From NCBI GenBank assembly GCA_020632715.1, contig JACKFA010000001.1, forward strand, positions 372,001 to 436,000: a stretch of DNA of 64,000 bases, written 5' to 3'. Numbering within the stretch: position 1 is the first letter of the stretch; each line of letters starts with the position of its first letter. The translations under genes were made by a program, and so were the position numbers. Below are positions 17,255 through 28,300 of the stretch, piece by piece. The stretch comes from Deltaproteobacteria bacterium. Its GTDB lineage: Bacteria; Myxococcota_A; UBA9042; PHBI01. The notes beneath the pieces were generated by a model that made no database searches, was not told the DNA's origin, and saw only the letters and a program-made list of their open reading frames with translations.

Positions 17255-18106
17255 TCAGACGAAGACGTTGTTGATGACCTCCCCGAGGCCGCCGGCCCCG
17301 GGGACGATGTACTGGTGCTCGTTCAAGCCGCGCTCCCGCTCCGGGTGCGTGCCCGGCACGGTCTCGAGGACGTCGGGGTCGGAGAGCCCGCGGTCGAGGC
17401 GGAACGCGTAGATGACGACCTCCGGGTGGCTCTTGCGGAGGTTCGTCACGAACTCGGGGGTCACGATGAGGTTCATCGCGATGATCTTCGCGGGCGTGCC
17501 GCCGGCGACGGTCTGATAGAAGCCGATGGCCTTGTCGAGCGACGAGCCCGTGGCGCCCATCGGATCCGGGAAGAGGATGAAGCGCCCCTCGACGTCGCCG
17601 CCGGTCTTCTCGCCGAAGATCCGCGCGCCGACGACCTGGCCGTCCTGGTCGACGACGCGGTTCATGACGAGGTGGTCCTGGCGGACGCCCGCCGGATCGA
17701 GCACGTGGTTCAGGGCGTCGAAGCAGACCGAGGCCGGGAGCATGCCGGCGCGCGCGATGTCGACGCACACGACGCGCGTCGTCGGGTCGGTGATGACGCC
17801 GCGGAACACGCCGAGCGGCGTGTGGACCTTCATGCGCGTGTCGCTCGCGCTCGGGACGGTCGGGAACTCGCGCGCCACGACCGCCGCGACGAGGTCGCGG
17901 TAGAGGGTGGTCACGAGGTGGTTGATCACGGGCTGCACGGTGTCGTCGGAGGACAGCCGCGCGAGGAGCGAGAGGTGATAGGGGTCCGCGAGGATGTGGA
18001 CGCCTTCGCCGTAGCGGTGCACGAGCTCGCCGTCCGTGAGGCCGTCGCCGCGATACGCCCGGTCGACCACCGCTCCGCCTTCGCCGCTGTCGCGCTCACC
18101 GACCAT
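17255..18106 (-). CDS. upp: Uracil phosphoribosyltransferase, extended form
   Basis: The protein has 283 residues from the ATG at 18106, preceded by GGGAGGG. The PRPP-binding segment FPDPMGATGSS, the upstream IARAGMLPASV and the C-terminal uracil-binding region QYIVPGAGGLGEVINN are present. It makes UMP from uracil and PRPP. It is about 75 residues longer than typical Upp (near 208), with an extra N-terminal segment and an insertion-rich middle, so it belongs to a divergent branch. It is the first gene of an upp-hpt pair. Confidence 0.82.
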   Translation of the reverse strand: MVGERDSGEGGAVVDRAYRGDGLTDGELVHRYGEGVHILADPYHLSLLARLSSDDTVQPVINHLVTTLYRDLVAAVVAREFPTVPSASDTRMKVHTPLGVFRGVITDPTTRVVCVDIARAGMLPASVCFDALNHVLDPAGVRQDHLVMNRVVDQDGQVVGARIFGEKTGGDVEGRFILFPDPMGATGSSLDKAIGFYQTVAGGTPAKIIAMNLIVTPEFVTNLRKSHPEVVIYAFRLDRGLSDPDVLETVPGTHPERERGLNEHQYIVPGAGGLGEVINNVFV

Positions 18107-18133
18107 CTCGCCCTCCCCGGCCCGGGCAAGAGG

Positions 18134-18162
18134 TCCGTAGCAAGATTGGCCGGGGGAGGCAA
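18134..18162 (-). promoter_or_regulatory. sigma-70-like promoter for upp-hpt
   Basis: On the minus strand, TTGCCT (18162-18157) and TACGGA (18139-18134) are separated by 17 bases, about 28 bases before the upp start codon. Confidence 0.4.
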
Positions 18163-18228
18163 CGGAAGTCCCGGGACGCTGACACCGGCGGGGCTGCGCG
18201 GCCCGGACGTGGCGGCGCCGGGGGCGAC

Positions 18229-19098
<870 letters not shown>

Positions 19099-19111
19099 GG
19101 GGACCTCTCGC

Positions 19112-20214
<1,103 letters not shown>

Positions 20215-20215
<1 letters not shown>

Positions 20216-20553
20216 CAGAGAGCCTCCACGAGGGCCTTGAGGAGCGCGACGACGCCGGGCTCGACGCAGTAGCAGACGCGCGGCCCGTCGACCTCGCCGC
20301 GGACGAGGCCAGCGTCCTTCAGCTGCCGCAGGTGCTGCGAGACGGTCGACTGGGCGAGCGGCAGCTCGCCGGCGATGTCGCCGACGATGCAGCCCCCCTC
20401 GCGCAGGAGCCGCCGCACGATGGCGACGCGCGCCGGGTGACCGAGGGCCTTCGCGAGCCTGGCGAGCTGGACGTCGGCCTCACGCTCGTCGGTCGGGAGC
20501 GGCGGCGGCGCCTTCGCCGGCGGGCAGCAGGTGGCCGTGTCGCGCTCGCTCAC
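20215..20553 (-). CDS. arsR: ArsR-family arsenic-responsive repressor
   Basis: The protein has 112 residues from a GTG at 20553 with GGGAGG seven bases upstream. The recognition helix region is AQSTVSQHLRQLKDAGLV. Cysteines fall at positions 9, 10 and 55 (TCC near the N-terminus and GGCIVGDI). This is the layout of the Corynebacterium-type ArsR metal site, not the ELCVC site of the plasmid R773 protein. Two more cysteines (CYC) lie near the C-terminus. It is the first gene of the arsenic operon. An operator-like palindrome just upstream supports autoregulation. Confidence 0.9.
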
Positions 20554-20574
20554 CGAGGACCTCCCCACAACGAT

Positions 20575-20595
20575 TCGTAAATCGCCGATATACGA
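20575..20595. promoter_or_regulatory. Putative ArsR operator
   Basis: TCGTAAATCG and CGATATACGA form a 10-bp inverted repeat with one mismatch around a single central base. It is AT-rich in an otherwise GC-rich region and lies 22-42 bases before the arsR start. It overlaps the candidate -10 element. Confidence 0.6.
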
Positions 20596-20613
20596 TGAAG
20601 GGTGGTGGGTCAA
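20593..20613 (-). promoter_or_regulatory. Putative arsR promoter
   Basis: TTGACC (20613-20608) on the minus strand is followed after 15 bases by TATATC, which sits inside the operator palindrome. The short spacer is unusual and would fit a repressed metal-regulated promoter. Confidence 0.4.
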
Positions 20614-20816
20614 GCCATCTCGGCGGCCCCTCCGGCGCGGGCGGCCCGGGCGCGGGACGGAGCCGGGGCGGGCTCGAGGGCGCGCGGCCGCTGCCCGGGG
20701 TTACCGCAGGCGCGGGGCCGCGCGTGAATAGCGCCCGCGCCGCGGGAGTCGGTCACGCGTTCTTGCCTGTCGGGCGATCGCGCCCATGGTTCCCCGGTAG
20801 GCTTCGAGGAGGTCAC

Positions 20817-21242
20817 ATGAACCGCATTCGCACGCTAACGACGCTCGGAACCGCGCTCGCCGCGCTCCTCTTGACCGCCGCCATCGCGCGCGCCGAGGCG
20901 CCCAAGGGCGCCGTCGAGAAGACCCTGTCGAGCGCCTTCCAGGCCGCGCTCGCCGGCGACTTCGACGCCTACCTGAAGACCATCCACCCCGACGAGCGCG
21001 CGAACGACACGCAGAAGCGCGATCTCGAGCGCTTCTCGTGGGAGCGCTTCAAGCGCCAGGCGGCCTGGTACCTGACCGACAAGGACCCGGCGACGTTCGA
21101 GATCGTCAAGCGCGACGAGAGCGGCGACGACCAGGTCCGCGTCTTCGTGAAGGACAAGGAGCACGGGCCGCGCATGCCGGTGCCCGTGCGCCTGAAGAAG
21201 ACCGCCGACGGCGAGTGGCTCATCACCGCGAACAGCCTCTGA
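20817..21242 (+). CDS. Small exported protein, NTF2-like
   Basis: The protein has 141 residues from the ATG at 20817, preceded by GAGGAGG. The signal peptide ends ALLLTAAIARAEA. The mature part (LSSAFQAALAGDFDAYLKTI, ending in PVRLKKTADGEWLITANSL) has the helix-then-sheet pattern of NTF2-like domains (DUF4878 type), ending in the frequent xGxWxI strand. No catalytic residues are identifiable. Similar small proteins occur at 50.2-51.6 kb. A perfect hairpin terminator follows 30 bases after the stop. Confidence 0.75.
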   Translation: MNRIRTLTTLGTALAALLLTAAIARAEAPKGAVEKTLSSAFQAALAGDFDAYLKTIHPDERANDTQKRDLERFSWERFKRQAAWYLTDKDPATFEIVKRDESGDDQVRVFVKDKEHGPRMPVPVRLKKTADGEWLITANSL

Positions 21243-21271
21243 CCCAGCTCTCGCCTCGCTGATCGGTACAC

Positions 21272-21300
21272 GCGGCCCCCAGGCGTCCCCTGGGGGCCGC
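21272..21300. terminator. Strong hairpin between convergent genes
   Basis: GCGGCCCCCAGG and CCTGGGGGCCGC form a perfect 12-bp stem with a 5-base loop. It lies between the stop codons of the NTF2-like gene and the convergent kinase gene. There is no T-run, so it may work in both directions only with help. Confidence 0.7.
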
Positions 21301-21323
21301 CGTCGTCTCGGGGGCGGTCGCGC

Positions 21324-24300
21324 CTACTCGATCGCGTCGTCGAGCGCGAGCCCCCAACGCGCCGTCGCCGCCGCGAGGAGCGCGGCCGGGTCGGCCTCGA
21401 GGGGGCCGAGCCCGTAGCGGCGCGACGTCCCGTCCCAGCTCGCCGTGAAGAGGTCGCCCCCGCCGAAGAGCACCTGCACGACGCGGTCGGCGTGGCCGAC
21501 GAGGCGCGCGAGGAGGGCGCCGTCCGCGCGGCGCAGGACGCGCACCGTGCCGTCGTTCATCGCGACCGCGATGACGCGCCCGTCGGGCGAGGGCTCCACG
21601 TCGTGCGCGCGCCCCCCGTCGAGCCCCACCCGCAGCCGCTCGGCGCCGTCGAGGCCGAGGACGACGAGCCCGCTCGCGCTGGCGACCGCGACCTCGCCGG
21701 CGCCCGCGCCCACGGCGACCGCGCCAGCGACGTGGCCGACGGGGGTGACGCCATCCGCGGCCGCGCGGAATACGCGCCCCGTGCCGTCCTCGAGGACCGC
21801 CGCCCAGCTCCCGTCGGCGCTCGCGTCCACGTCGACCGCGTTCGGGAGCGCGTCCTCCGGCGCCCCCGGCGCCGGCACGAGGCGGGCCCCGTCGGCGCCG
21901 AAGACCTCGACCGGCCGCACCCAGCTCGCCGTGACGACGCGCCCGCCCGCGAGCGCGTCGAGGCGCCGGAAGCGCCCGACGACGCGGCCGTCCGAGACCA
22001 CGTCGAGCCCGTCCCCGGCGAGCTCGTAGAGCCCCCCGTGCCCCATGACCGCGGCGTAGAGCGGCGCCCCCTCCCCCGCCGGCCACAGGACGCGCTTGAC
22101 GACCTGGTCGCCGAAGACGTGCCGCCCCACGGGGAGACCGGCCGCGTCGAGCAGATCGAGGGCGCCGGTGCCGCGCGCGAGCGCCACGCGCTCGCCGTCG
22201 GCGCGGACCGCCACCGAGGAGAGCCCGCCGACGACGCCCGCGCCGAGGACGTGCGCCGTGAGGCGCCGCGGGACCGCCCAGCGCGCCCAGCCGTCGCGCC
22301 CGAACGTGAGGAGCTCCTCGTCGCCCAGCCAGCGCAGCTCGCGCCCGTAGCGCCGCGGCAGGCGCGCGAGGACGCCGCCCGTGCGGCCGTCGCGGATCTC
22401 GGGGCCCCCCTGCTCGAAGGCGATGGCGAGGCGCGCGCCGTCGGGGGACCAGCGGGCGTCGCGCGCCCCGTTGACGCCGAGGTCGAGGCGGTAGCGGAGG
22501 GCGCCGGTCGCGACGTCGACGACCGCGAGGCGCCCGGACACGCTCACGACGGCGTAGACGGCGCCGTCGGCGGTCAGCGCCCCGACGGAGCCGGCGAGCT
22601 CGCGCTTGTCGGGGAACGCGAAGCTCTCGAGCGCGCCCGTCGCGAGGTCGAGCCGGACGAACGTGCCGTCCTCGCAGCTCCCGACCGCGACGCCCGGCGC
22701 GAGCGCCGCGCTCTCGACGCCATAGCCGATCGCGCAGACGTCGCTCCGGCGAGGCGCCGCCCCGAGCGCGAGCGCGAAGACGTAGTCGCCGCGCGCCGCG
22801 ATCACCTCGCCCGCGCCGGCGTAGACGTGGTCGGCCCGCTCGACCGGGAGCGGCGCGCCGAGGGCCCGCCCGTCCGCGGCGGCGACGACGTGGGCGCGGC
22901 CGTCGTAGTCGCCGATGACGACCGTGTCGTCGTCCGCGAAGGCGCCGCTCCAGCTCCGGATCGGGAGCGCCCAGGCGCGCGTCGCGGGCGCCCCCTCCGC
23001 GAGCCGCCAGAGCTCCGTCGCCTCACCGAGGCAGAGCGCGAGCCCGCCACCCGGCGAGGTGGTCCAGCGCGCGCAGCCCTCGGGGACCCCGCCGCGGCCG
23101 AGCTCGCGAAGCGCGCCGTCGCCGGCGCCGTGGGCGAACGCCATCAGGATCCCGCGCGCCTCGGGGGACTCGCCGAGGGTCAGCACCTTGGCCGCGAGCA
23201 CCTCCGCCTCGGGCCGCGCGCCCGCGGCGAGGCGGCGCGTCGCCTGCCCGAGCAGCGCCCCCGCGAGGTGCCGATCGCTCTCCGCGCGGGCCGCCGACGC
23301 TGCGCGCTCCGCGTCGAGCGCGCGGTCGCGCTCCCCGACGACGCGCCCGGTCGCCACGATGGCCCCCGCGACGAGCACGGCGAGCGCCACGAGCGCCACG
23401 AGGAGCGGGAGCCTGAACGCGCGCACGAAGCGGCGCAGGTGCTCCCCCGGCGTGTAGCTGTGCGCCGAGACCAGGCGCCCGTCGAGGTAGGCCGCGACGT
23501 CGTGGGCGAGAGCGCGCGCGTCGGCGTAGCGGGCGTCCGGGTCGCGCGCGAGCGCGTGGCGCGCGATGGCGACGAGCTCTCGCGGGGCCTCGGCCGGGAT
23601 CGCGCCCCACGCGACGTCGTCGCCGCGGCGGAGCGCCGCGACGATGTCGGCGGCGGCGCGCTCCGCGAAGGGCGGCGCCCCCGCGAGCAGCCGATAGAGG
23701 ATCGCGCCGAGGCTCCAGACGTCCGCGCGGCGGTCGACCGGCCGGCGCGGATCGGCCTGCTCCGGGCTCATGTAGCCGGGGGTGCCGACGATGTCGCCCG
23801 CGAGCGTCTCCGCGGCGTGCCCGCCGGGGAGGATGTCGTCGCGCCACCCGCCCGCGGCCCCTTCTTCGTCGCCGACGGGGCGCGCGACGCCCCAGTCGAC
23901 GACCTGCGTCTCGCCGTAGTCGCCGACCATCACGTTCTGCGGCTTGAGGTCGCGGTGGACGACGCCGGCGCGGTGCGCGAAGGCGACCGCCTCGCACGCC
24001 GCGAGGTAGTGCCGGAGGAGGCCGAGGCGCCCGGCGAGGTCGCCCGCGCCCGCGAGCGCCTCCTCGAGCGAGCGCCCGCGCACGAGCCGCATCGTGTAGA
24101 AGAGCGAGCCGTCGGGCGCGCGCCCGGCGTCGTAGATCGAGACGATGCCGGGGTGGTCGAGCTGGGCCGTGATCCACGCCTCCTGCGCGAGGCGGGCCGC
24201 GGCGCTCGCGTTCCTCCGCGGCACCTTCCGCGCGACGAGGCGCAGGAGGCGGCGGTCGTGCGCGAGCCCGACGCGCCCCATCCCGCCCTCGCCGAGCGGC

Positions 24301-24443
24301 CCGCGCGCCTCGTAGCGGGCGTCGTCGGCGGTGTCGAACGGGTGCTCGGCGGCGGCCGGGTCGGCGACCGCCGCGTCGCCGCCCGAGAGGGCGAGCGGCG
24401 CGCTCAGGTAGTCGTGGCGCGGGACGTCGTCGTCGTCGTTCAC
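21324..24443 (-). CDS. Ser/Thr protein kinase with transmembrane segment and beta-propeller tail
   Basis: The protein has 1039 residues. The kinase domain (about 44-335) has GEGGMG, catalytic K73 in VARKV, HRDLKPQN at 163-170 and DWG at 183-185 in place of DFG, then GTPGYMSPEQ. A membrane segment lies at about 345-366. The outer part, about 600 residues, contains WD40/YVTN-like blades such as SPDGARLAIAFEQGG and SPDGRVIAVAMNDGTVRVL. It probably senses an envelope signal through the propeller, which is an inference. The FHA/winged-helix gene lies 17 bases upstream and is a likely partner or substrate. Confidence 0.92.
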   Translation of the reverse strand: MNDDDDVPRHDYLSAPLALSGGDAAVADPAAAEHPFDTADDARYEARGPLGEGGMGRVGLAHDRRLLRLVARKVPRRNASAAARLAQEAWITAQLDHPGIVSIYDAGRAPDGSLFYTMRLVRGRSLEEALAGAGDLAGRLGLLRHYLAACEAVAFAHRAGVVHRDLKPQNVMVGDYGETQVVDWGVARPVGDEEGAAGGWRDDILPGGHAAETLAGDIVGTPGYMSPEQADPRRPVDRRADVWSLGAILYRLLAGAPPFAERAAADIVAALRRGDDVAWGAIPAEAPRELVAIARHALARDPDARYADARALAHDVAAYLDGRLVSAHSYTPGEHLRRFVRAFRLPLLVALVALAVLVAGAIVATGRVVGERDRALDAERAASAARAESDRHLAGALLGQATRRLAAGARPEAEVLAAKVLTLGESPEARGILMAFAHGAGDGALRELGRGGVPEGCARWTTSPGGGLALCLGEATELWRLAEGAPATRAWALPIRSWSGAFADDDTVVIGDYDGRAHVVAAADGRALGAPLPVERADHVYAGAGEVIAARGDYVFALALGAAPRRSDVCAIGYGVESAALAPGVAVGSCEDGTFVRLDLATGALESFAFPDKRELAGSVGALTADGAVYAVVSVSGRLAVVDVATGALRYRLDLGVNGARDARWSPDGARLAIAFEQGGPEIRDGRTGGVLARLPRRYGRELRWLGDEELLTFGRDGWARWAVPRRLTAHVLGAGVVGGLSSVAVRADGERVALARGTGALDLLDAAGLPVGRHVFGDQVVKRVLWPAGEGAPLYAAVMGHGGLYELAGDGLDVVSDGRVVGRFRRLDALAGGRVVTASWVRPVEVFGADGARLVPAPGAPEDALPNAVDVDASADGSWAAVLEDGTGRVFRAAADGVTPVGHVAGAVAVGAGAGEVAVASASGLVVLGLDGAERLRVGLDGGRAHDVEPSPDGRVIAVAMNDGTVRVLRRADGALLARLVGHADRVVQVLFGGGDLFTASWDGTSRRYGLGPLEADPAALLAAATARWGLALDDAIE

Positions 24444-24460
24444 GGCGGCGCCTACCTCGC

Positions 24461-25348
24461 CTACGTCCGGTCCTCGACCGTGTCTCCCTCGCGCAGGACG
24501 AGCTGCACCTGCCCCGTCCCCGTGGACACGACGAGGTTCGGGCGCAGGCCGGCGTCGCGGAGGCGCCGCCGGAGCCGCGTCAGCACCATGTCGAAGCGCG
24601 CCCGGAGCTGCCCCTTGTCGGCCTCGTCGTCCCAGAGCTCGCCCGCGAGCACGTCCCAGCCGGCGGGCCCCCCGATCGCGACGAGCTCCGAGAGGAGCCG
24701 CGCCGGGAGGCCCGAGAGGAGGACGACCGCGTCGCCCTGGTGCACCTCGGCGGTGTCGAAGCTCGCGACGACGCGCACGGGCACCGACGCCCCGAGCGTC
24801 GTCGTGGTCGAGGCGTCGGCGAGCGGGATGGCCACGACGCGGAAGCCGCGCCCGCCCACGTCGACGGCGTCACCCACGGCGAGCACGCGGGGCACGGCGT
24901 CCCCGACGCGCGCGAGGAAGGACTCCTCTTCGCCCCAGAAGACCGCGTCGGCGTCGTCCGAGTAGCCCGCGGCGAGCCGCGGCCGCGGCCGCAGGTGGAG
25001 CGACATGACGCCCTGGAGCGGCTGCCGCACGAGGTCGTCGCCCTCGAGCCCGACGAGCTCGTCGGGGAGCAGCAGCTCGGTGACGGTGAGCCCGACCCCC
25101 GGCGCGAGCTCGATCTCGAGCCCCTCGCGGAGCGCGACCTCGGCGATGTACCGCCCCTCGACGCCGAGGCGCCCGCGGAGCCCGAGCAGCTTCATCGTCT
25201 CGCCGCGGAGGCTCACCATGGCGTGCGCCTCGGAGACGCGCGGATCATCGACCCGCAGCGTCGCCTTGCGGAGCCGCCCGACGAGGTCGCCGTGGCCGAG
25301 CTCCGTCTCGCGGCCATCGGGGCCCCGGACGACGACGATCGCGCGCAT
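24461..25348 (-). CDS. FHA-like domain protein with C-terminal winged-helix region
   Basis: The protein has 295 residues. The N-terminus (LVGRLRKATLRVDDPRVSEAHAMVSL) matches the FHA phosphothreonine-binding loop pattern GR...SxxHA. The last 80 residues (LSELVAIGGPAGWDVLAGEL to LVVSTGTGQVQLVL) resemble an OmpR/AfsR-type winged helix. Such a protein could bind a phosphorylated kinase and then DNA. It directly precedes the Ser/Thr kinase gene. It lies 40 bases after the large surface-protein gene, with which it may be co-transcribed. The winged-helix call is tentative. Confidence 0.7.
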   Translation of the reverse strand: MRAIVVVRGPDGRETELGHGDLVGRLRKATLRVDDPRVSEAHAMVSLRGETMKLLGLRGRLGVEGRYIAEVALREGLEIELAPGVGLTVTELLLPDELVGLEGDDLVRQPLQGVMSLHLRPRPRLAAGYSDDADAVFWGEEESFLARVGDAVPRVLAVGDAVDVGGRGFRVVAIPLADASTTTTLGASVPVRVVASFDTAEVHQGDAVVLLSGLPARLLSELVAIGGPAGWDVLAGELWDDEADKGQLRARFDMVLTRLRRRLRDAGLRPNLVVSTGTGQVQLVLREGDTVEDRT

Positions 25349-25388
25349 CCCGGCATTATCAGGGTTCGCCCGCGGCGGGGCAAGCGCG

Positions 25389-28300
25389 TCAGCGCCCGCT
25401 CGTGTCCTCCGCGGGGGGCTCCCCCTCGCAGCCCGTGACGACCGCGATCGTCCCGCCGAAGATCCCGTCGGCGCGGAGCTCGACGTCGCCGTCGAGGCGC
25501 GCGACCACGACGGTCCCGTGGAGATCGCCGTGGCTGTAGTGGAGCGTCGCGAAGGGCGCGAGCAGGCTCGCGTTGAACTGGAACGCGCCGATCGTGAGGT
25601 CCGTCGCGCCCGGGAAGTTCACGAGGACGTGGGCGGCGTCGGCCCCCGAGAGCCGGATCTCCCCCTGCCCGAAGGCGATCTCCGGCCCGCCGAGCACGTT
25701 CACGACGGCGGTCGCGCCGGCCGGCACGCGCACGTCGAGCGTGACGTTGCCGACGAGATCGGCCGCGTCGACCGCGAAGACGTTGGTCCCGGGCTCGTCG
25801 CCGACGAGGAGCACCGTGCCGTACCAGGCGGCGGCGCTCGGCGCGGTGGGCTCGGCGTCGCCGAGGAAGAGCGAGAGGAGGCGCGCGTCGGCGCAGGCCG
25901 AGGCGAAGTCGAGGGGCGTCGCCTGCACCCAGCTCCCGCCCGCCGCGAGGTTCACGTCCGCCGCGACCTGGAGCGCCGCGTCGGCCGCGAGCGCGTGGGC
26001 GACGTCGCCCCAGATCTGACCCGACGACGCGGTGAGCGTGCCGCCGAGGTACAGCGCGACGATGGTCCCGCCCGCCTCGGAGGCGGCCTTCTCGCCGATC
26101 GCGAAGCCCTGGAAGGGCGTGAGATCGTGGGCGACGGCGATGGCGCCCTCGGCGTCGCGGAGCCCGTCGTAGTCGCCGCAGACGAGGGCGTTCAGCCCCT
26201 CGGCGGCGCCCAGATCGAAGGCGTTCTCGGCGCCCGGGTCGCAGGGGAGCGGCTCGTAGACCGTGACCGGCTCGCTCGCGCGCGCGCCGCAGCTCGCGCC
26301 GGGCAGCGCGTCGGCCGCCGCGACGCTCGCGCCGACCGTCGGCAGCGAGGCGAGCGGATCGCCCGCGTCCGCCGGGATGAAGGTCACCCGCCAGCGGAGG
26401 TACGCGCCGTTCGCGAGCCCCGCGGGCGCGTCGGGCGTGGCGCTCACCGCGACGATGACGTCGCCGTCGTCCTCCGTGAAGAGCCACGCGGTCGCGAGCG
26501 CGGGATCGGGCGCGTGGTGGCAGCCGTCGCCGGCGTCGCAGCTGTCGACCGTGCACTCGTCGTCGTCGTCGCAGTCGAGCGCGGGCCCGGGCACGCACGC
26601 CTCGTCGGCGCACGCGTCGCCGATCGTGCAGGCGCTCCCGTCGCTGCACGCGGCCGTGTTCGCCGCGAAGACGCAGCCCGAGCCGCTCTCGCAGCGGTCG
26701 TCCGTGCAGTCGTTGGCGTCGTCGCAGGCGAGCGCCGGCCCCGGGACACAGGCGCCGGCGGCGCAGACGTCGCCGTTGGTGCAGAAGTCCCCGTCGCTAC
26801 ACGGGTCGTCGTTGTCGACGTGCTGGCAGCCGGCGACGGCGTCGCAGCTGTCGTCCGTGCAGACGTTCTCGTCGTCGCAGTCGAGGGCGCCCGCGCCCGG
26901 GACGCAGCTCCCGCCGGCGCAGACGTCGCCCACCGTGCAGAGGCTCCCGTCGTCGCAGTCCGCCTCGTTGTCGGTCGTGGTGCAGCCGGTCGTCGGGTTG
27001 CAGCCGTCGTCCGTGCAGACGTTGTGGTCGTCGCAGTCGCGCGCCCCGCCCGGGACGCAGGCGCCGCCGCCGCAGCGGTCGCCGACGGTGCAGAGGTCGC
27101 CGTCCTCGCAGGGGTCGTCGTTGTCGGTCGTGACGCAGCCGAGGGCGTCGTCGCAGGCGTCGTCGGTGCAGGCGTTGGCGTCGTCGCAGACGCGCGGCGC
27201 GCCCGGGACGCAGCTCCCGCCGGCGCACGCGTCGCCGACCGTGCACTCGCTCCCGTCGCTGCAGGCCGCGCCGTCGTCGTCGACCGTGGTGCAGCCGGTG
27301 CCGGGGTCGCACCCGTCGATGGTGCAGCCGTTCCCGTCGTCGCAGACGCGCGCCGCCCCGCCGACGCAGCCCCCGCCGGCGTCGCAGCGCTCGCCGACGG
27401 TGCACGCGTCGCCGTCGTCGCAGGTCGTGCCCGCCGTGACCGCGACGTCGACGCAGCTCCCGTCGGGCTGGCACGCCGGCGCGAGACAGTCGTCCGGATC
27501 CGGGTCGACGCAGGCGCAGGTGTTGCCGAACGCCAGCGTCGCCTGCTCGGCGGGCCCGACCGAGACGGTCCGCGTCGCGCCGGCGCCCGTCGCCGTCCAC
27601 ACCGCGGCGCCCGGCGCGGGCAGCGTCTCGGCGATCCCGTAGGTCCCCTGGTGGAGCGAGAACGCGACCGTCCCGTCGGCGCCGGTGTCCCCCTCGAGCA
27701 CGGTGAGCCCGTCGGCGTCGGTCACGATGAAGTGCCAGCCGGGGAGGAGCGGCGCGCCGGGGTCCTGGAAGCCGGTGCCGGCGGCGTCCCAGTACTTCAC
27801 GACCGTGACGGTCGCGGGGCACTCGGCGAACTCGAAGGGCACGCCGAGGCCGCTGTCCGCGGCGCCGAGCCCGTCCGCAGAGGCCGTCGAGCGCGGGTAG
27901 AGCACGGCCGCGGCGCCCGGCGCCTGCGTCCGCACGACGAAGGTGCTGACGTCGGTCGCGGCGAGCGCCGGGATCGTCACCTCGACGCGCTCGACCGCGC
28001 TCGGCACGGCCGGCGGGTAGGCGCTCCAGGTCGCGCCGTCGAAGGTGCGGATGGTCGCGTCGACCGGCGCGTCCTCGACCGCGACGAACACGGCGCCCTC
28101 GGTGGACGCGCCGTCGCCGACGGCCGGGAGGAACAGCGTGGAGACGACGTTCGTGAGCGGCGTGCCGCCGCTGTTCGTGGTCGTCACGGTGAAGAGGGGC
28201 GCGCCGTCGCCCGGCGCGCAGGTCGCGACGGCGTTCGTGCGGATCTCCGGCGGCACGGCCGCGGTGAAGCGGCGGACGACGCCGGTCGGCGTCACGGCGG

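Noticed and set aside
26510..27430. Possible CRISPR-like repeat array
   Set aside because: The units are 153-bp in-frame protein repeats with diverged bases and no short identical repeats or spacers.
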